Shown: positions 63,940 through 64,000 of the stretch, in pieces
Position numbering within the stretch: the first letter of the stretch is position 1
Layout: the number at the start of each line of letters is the position of its first letter
From: Panacagrimonas perspica
GTDB lineage: Bacteria; Pseudomonadota; Gammaproteobacteria; Nevskiales; Nevskiaceae
Assembly (NCBI RefSeq): GCF_004364935.1
Contig: NZ_SOBT01000013.1
Location: 1-64,000 of the forward strand
DNA length: 64,000 nt
Direction: 5' to 3'
Made by a program: the position numbers and the translations under genes
The notes under the pieces: model-generated
Told to the model about the DNA's origin: nothing
The model's database searches: none
What the model saw: the letters and a program-made list of their open reading frames with translations, nothing else

Positions 63940-64000
63940 TCACGCCGACGCCTCCTCGGCCGCATCCAGCGGGCGATTCGCGCCGTGCTCGCCCTCGAAC
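63940..64000 (-). CDS. C-terminal end of a gene cut by the window edge, possibly the ligase-associated exonuclease
   Basis: The minus strand is open from the window edge to a TGA at 63940-63942, giving 19 codons that end FEGEHGANRPLDAAEEASA. The canonical neighbour upstream of this ligase is a beta-CASP exonuclease, and an acidic tail fits, but so few residues cannot prove it. A chance open frame in GC-rich DNA is possible. Confidence 0.4.
   Translation of the reverse strand, partial: FEGEHGANRPLDAAEEASA

Overview
The window is about 66% G+C bacterial chromosome, densely coded, with many ATGA/GTGA stop-start overlaps and alternative GTG/TTG starts. The gene content points to a gammaproteobacterium, probably near Xanthomonadales/Nevskiales: a Pseudomonas-type alginate cluster, GlrK/GlrR, holA-proA-nadD-rsfS-rlmH, a DUF1329/DUF1302 pair and a ZnuD-type receptor. 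The exact lineage is an inference. I saw no rRNA, tRNA, CRISPR array, phage or insertion sequence.

Layout. 1-726: C-terminal end of a trimeric autotransporter adhesin, closed by an intrinsic terminator. 878-5321 (-): a phosphorelay operon of a degenerate-receiver/HPt protein, a CHASE1 hybrid histidine kinase and a LuxR-type response regulator. 5423-9109 (-): GlrK kinase, QseG-like lipoprotein and GlrR sigma-54 activator, followed by a Rap1a/Tai-like secreted protein. 9110-9652: a control region with two exact TGTC-N10-GACA GlrR boxes, an IHF-consensus site and a -24/-12 sigma-54 promoter. 9653-27919 (+): a complete alginate operon, algD-alg8-alg44-algK-algE-algG-algI-algJ-algF-algX-algL-orf-algA-manB. 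It makes GDP-mannuronate, polymerises it under c-di-GMP control, and epimerises, acetylates, trims and exports the polymer. The acetylation genes are shifted relative to Pseudomonas, and one unrecognised secreted-protein gene sits inside.

27959-35535: a catabolic-looking island with an MFS transporter and an Old Yellow Enzyme (-), then TetR, DUF1329, DUF1302 and an SDR (+). 35762-39443: a small HEXXH protein, a small membrane protein with a ZnuD-like zinc receptor, and GlsB. 39514-41766 (-): GpmA, gamma-carbonic anhydrase, lipoprotein esterase. 41989-44266 (+): LemA, an NTF2-like protein, a small membrane protein and a GIDE-domain protein carrying an EF-hand. 44324-51995 (+): housekeeping genes prlC, glpD, holA, proA, nadD, rsfS, rlmH. 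52187-55837: a LuxR regulator, a membrane protein, tgt and ypfJ. 55909-64000: a ligase-associated DNA repair set (PdeM, Lhr-like helicase, ATP-dependent DNA ligase, probable exonuclease tail at the edge), split by rarD and a beta-propeller gene pair.

Two dispersed repeat families mark intergenic spaces: GTAGCCCGG-type REP hairpins (four places) and CGCAAAGG-based elements (three places). The most notable observation is that the two-component system beside the alginate operon appears to have its own operator boxes and a sigma-54 promoter in front of algD.
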